Notes under the pieces: generated by a model
What the model was told of the DNA's origin: nothing
Seen by the model: the letters and a program-made list of their open reading frames with translations, nothing else
Databases searched by the model: none
Shown here: positions 63,501-64,000 of the stretch, in pieces
Layout: each line of letters opens with the position of its first letter
Position numbering within the stretch: the stretch's first letter is position 1
Program-made: the position numbers and the translations under genes
Assembly (NCBI GenBank): GCA_914767715.1
Contig: OU612072.1
Coordinates: 17,360,001 to 17,424,000, forward strand
Direction of reading: 5' to 3'
Length of the DNA: 64,000 nt
Source: Membranipora membranacea
Taxonomy: Eukaryota > Bryozoa > Gymnolaemata > Cheilostomatida > Membraniporidae

Positions 63501-63763
63501 GGTATGCTGGGATGATGGGAAACTGTTTAAATACTCTGTAGATAAATTATGGCATTCACATTTGTTGGGTTGATGTGGTCACCATACTCATCATCATTCA
63601 CCTTACACCTACAGGAAGTCATTATTAGGACAGGCCATCCAGGCGTCTAAATCATCAAACCTCGGTGTCCACCAACAATCACTGACCTCTATTGCTGCAG
63701 TCTCAGGTCACGCTATGCAGAGCGGGACCAACACAACCTTCCCTCAGTCTATACTGGCTGGAT
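60530..63763 (+). CDS. Unrecognised probable single-pass membrane protein, 5' part, runs off the right edge
   Basis: Proposed exons: 60530-60663, 61155-61440, 61847-62110, 62328-62403, 62549-62683, 63233-63380, 63615-63763, with more beyond the window; all junctions are in phase. The ATG at 60530 follows an in-frame TAA. Residues about 23-43 (ALLLLSLSIVISLIVLTCV) are a good membrane segment. Then follows a charged helix (RERIRQEVRDELMKQ), a Pro-rich part (TPPPQPPMPQP), a strongly basic patch (VKVKRRKKKNG), EMEAMEKM, and long Ser/Gly/Ala/Gln-rich, probably disordered stretches. No family comes to mind. Exons 6 and 7 have strong splice sites and steady frame. The weak link is exon 1: its donor (CTG|GTCCAA) is poor, so the membrane segment may belong to a separate small reading frame or a different first exon. 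Confidence 0.6.
60813..60840. repeat. Perfect 28-bp palindrome
   Basis: CACAGAGTAAGGAT and its exact reverse complement with no loop, flanked on both sides by ATTTTAA. It is in intron 1 of the membrane-protein gene. Confidence 0.9.
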
Positions 63764-64000
63764 GTGAGTCTATACAACTAAACAACCTGTCTAAGCATTG
63801 TAAAATTTGATTTGGAGTTTAAATATAAGCAATTATTCATAATCGAAAATACTTTTTTACATGCTATTATCGTTGTGAAGGTTTTTTGAAACCTAATGAT
63901 TAGCAAAATTGACAAGGGTCAATTCTTAAAAATTCTTTTGCAGAATAATGAAACTTAATGAAAACTTTCTTGTTCTCAACATGATCAGACTTCTATATAT

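Overview
The window is AT-rich invertebrate animal DNA. Genes are split by GT-AG introns of about 0.3 to 12 kb, and the intergenic and intronic DNA carries tRNA-derived SINEs, LINE fragments, many foldback (hairpin) elements and minisatellites. A nuclear receptor of the ROR/HR3 type, a CYP4 P450 and vertebrate-like exon junctions point to a bilaterian. A marine invertebrate such as a lophotrochozoan or lower deuterostome is my guess; the sequence does not settle it.

Layout from left to right. (1) 2438-9882, minus strand: the 5' part of an NR1F (ROR/HR3) nuclear receptor. The A/B-domain exon with the start codon is joined in phase to an 86-bp first-zinc-finger exon; the rest lies beyond the left edge. 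(2) 5104-28071, plus strand: a complete eight-exon carnosine N-methyltransferase (CARNMT1) encoding 382 residues. Genes 1 and 2 are interleaved on opposite strands: CARNMT1 exons 1-3 sit in a ROR intron, and the ROR A/B exon sits in CARNMT1 intron 3. (3) 28.1-32.8 kb: intergenic DNA with SINEs and hairpins. (4) 32774-37571, minus: a complete six-exon lysocardiolipin acyltransferase-like gene (LCLAT1/AGPAT family, 368 residues) whose second exon ends in a duplicated splice donor. (5) 40199-51611, minus: a complete nine-exon CYP4-clan cytochrome P450 (522 residues) with one GC-AG intron. (6) 51.8-52.7 kb: a LINE reverse-transcriptase fragment. (7) 54.2-56.0 kb, plus: a broken, inverted partial copy of the P450 (last three exons). 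(8) 56371-59879, minus: a complete eight-exon secreted protein (346 residues) with a signal peptide, a furin-type site, a Cys-rich stretch and one vWA domain. (9) 60530 to the right edge, plus: the 5' part of an unrecognised gene for a probable single-pass membrane protein with a long basic, Ser-rich tail.

The genes do not form one pathway: there is a transcription factor, a histidine-dipeptide methyltransferase, a phospholipid-remodelling acyltransferase, a fatty-acid-type P450 and an extracellular adhesion protein. The ROR-CARNMT1 pairing recalls human 9q21, where RORB and CARNMT1 are near neighbours, so it may be old microsynteny. I see no prokaryotic system, CRISPR array or intact mobile element. 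The most notable observations are the interleaved ROR/CARNMT1 pair, the duplicated splice donor in the acyltransferase, and a 22-bp minisatellite that repeats a 3' splice site at the second exon of the vWA gene.
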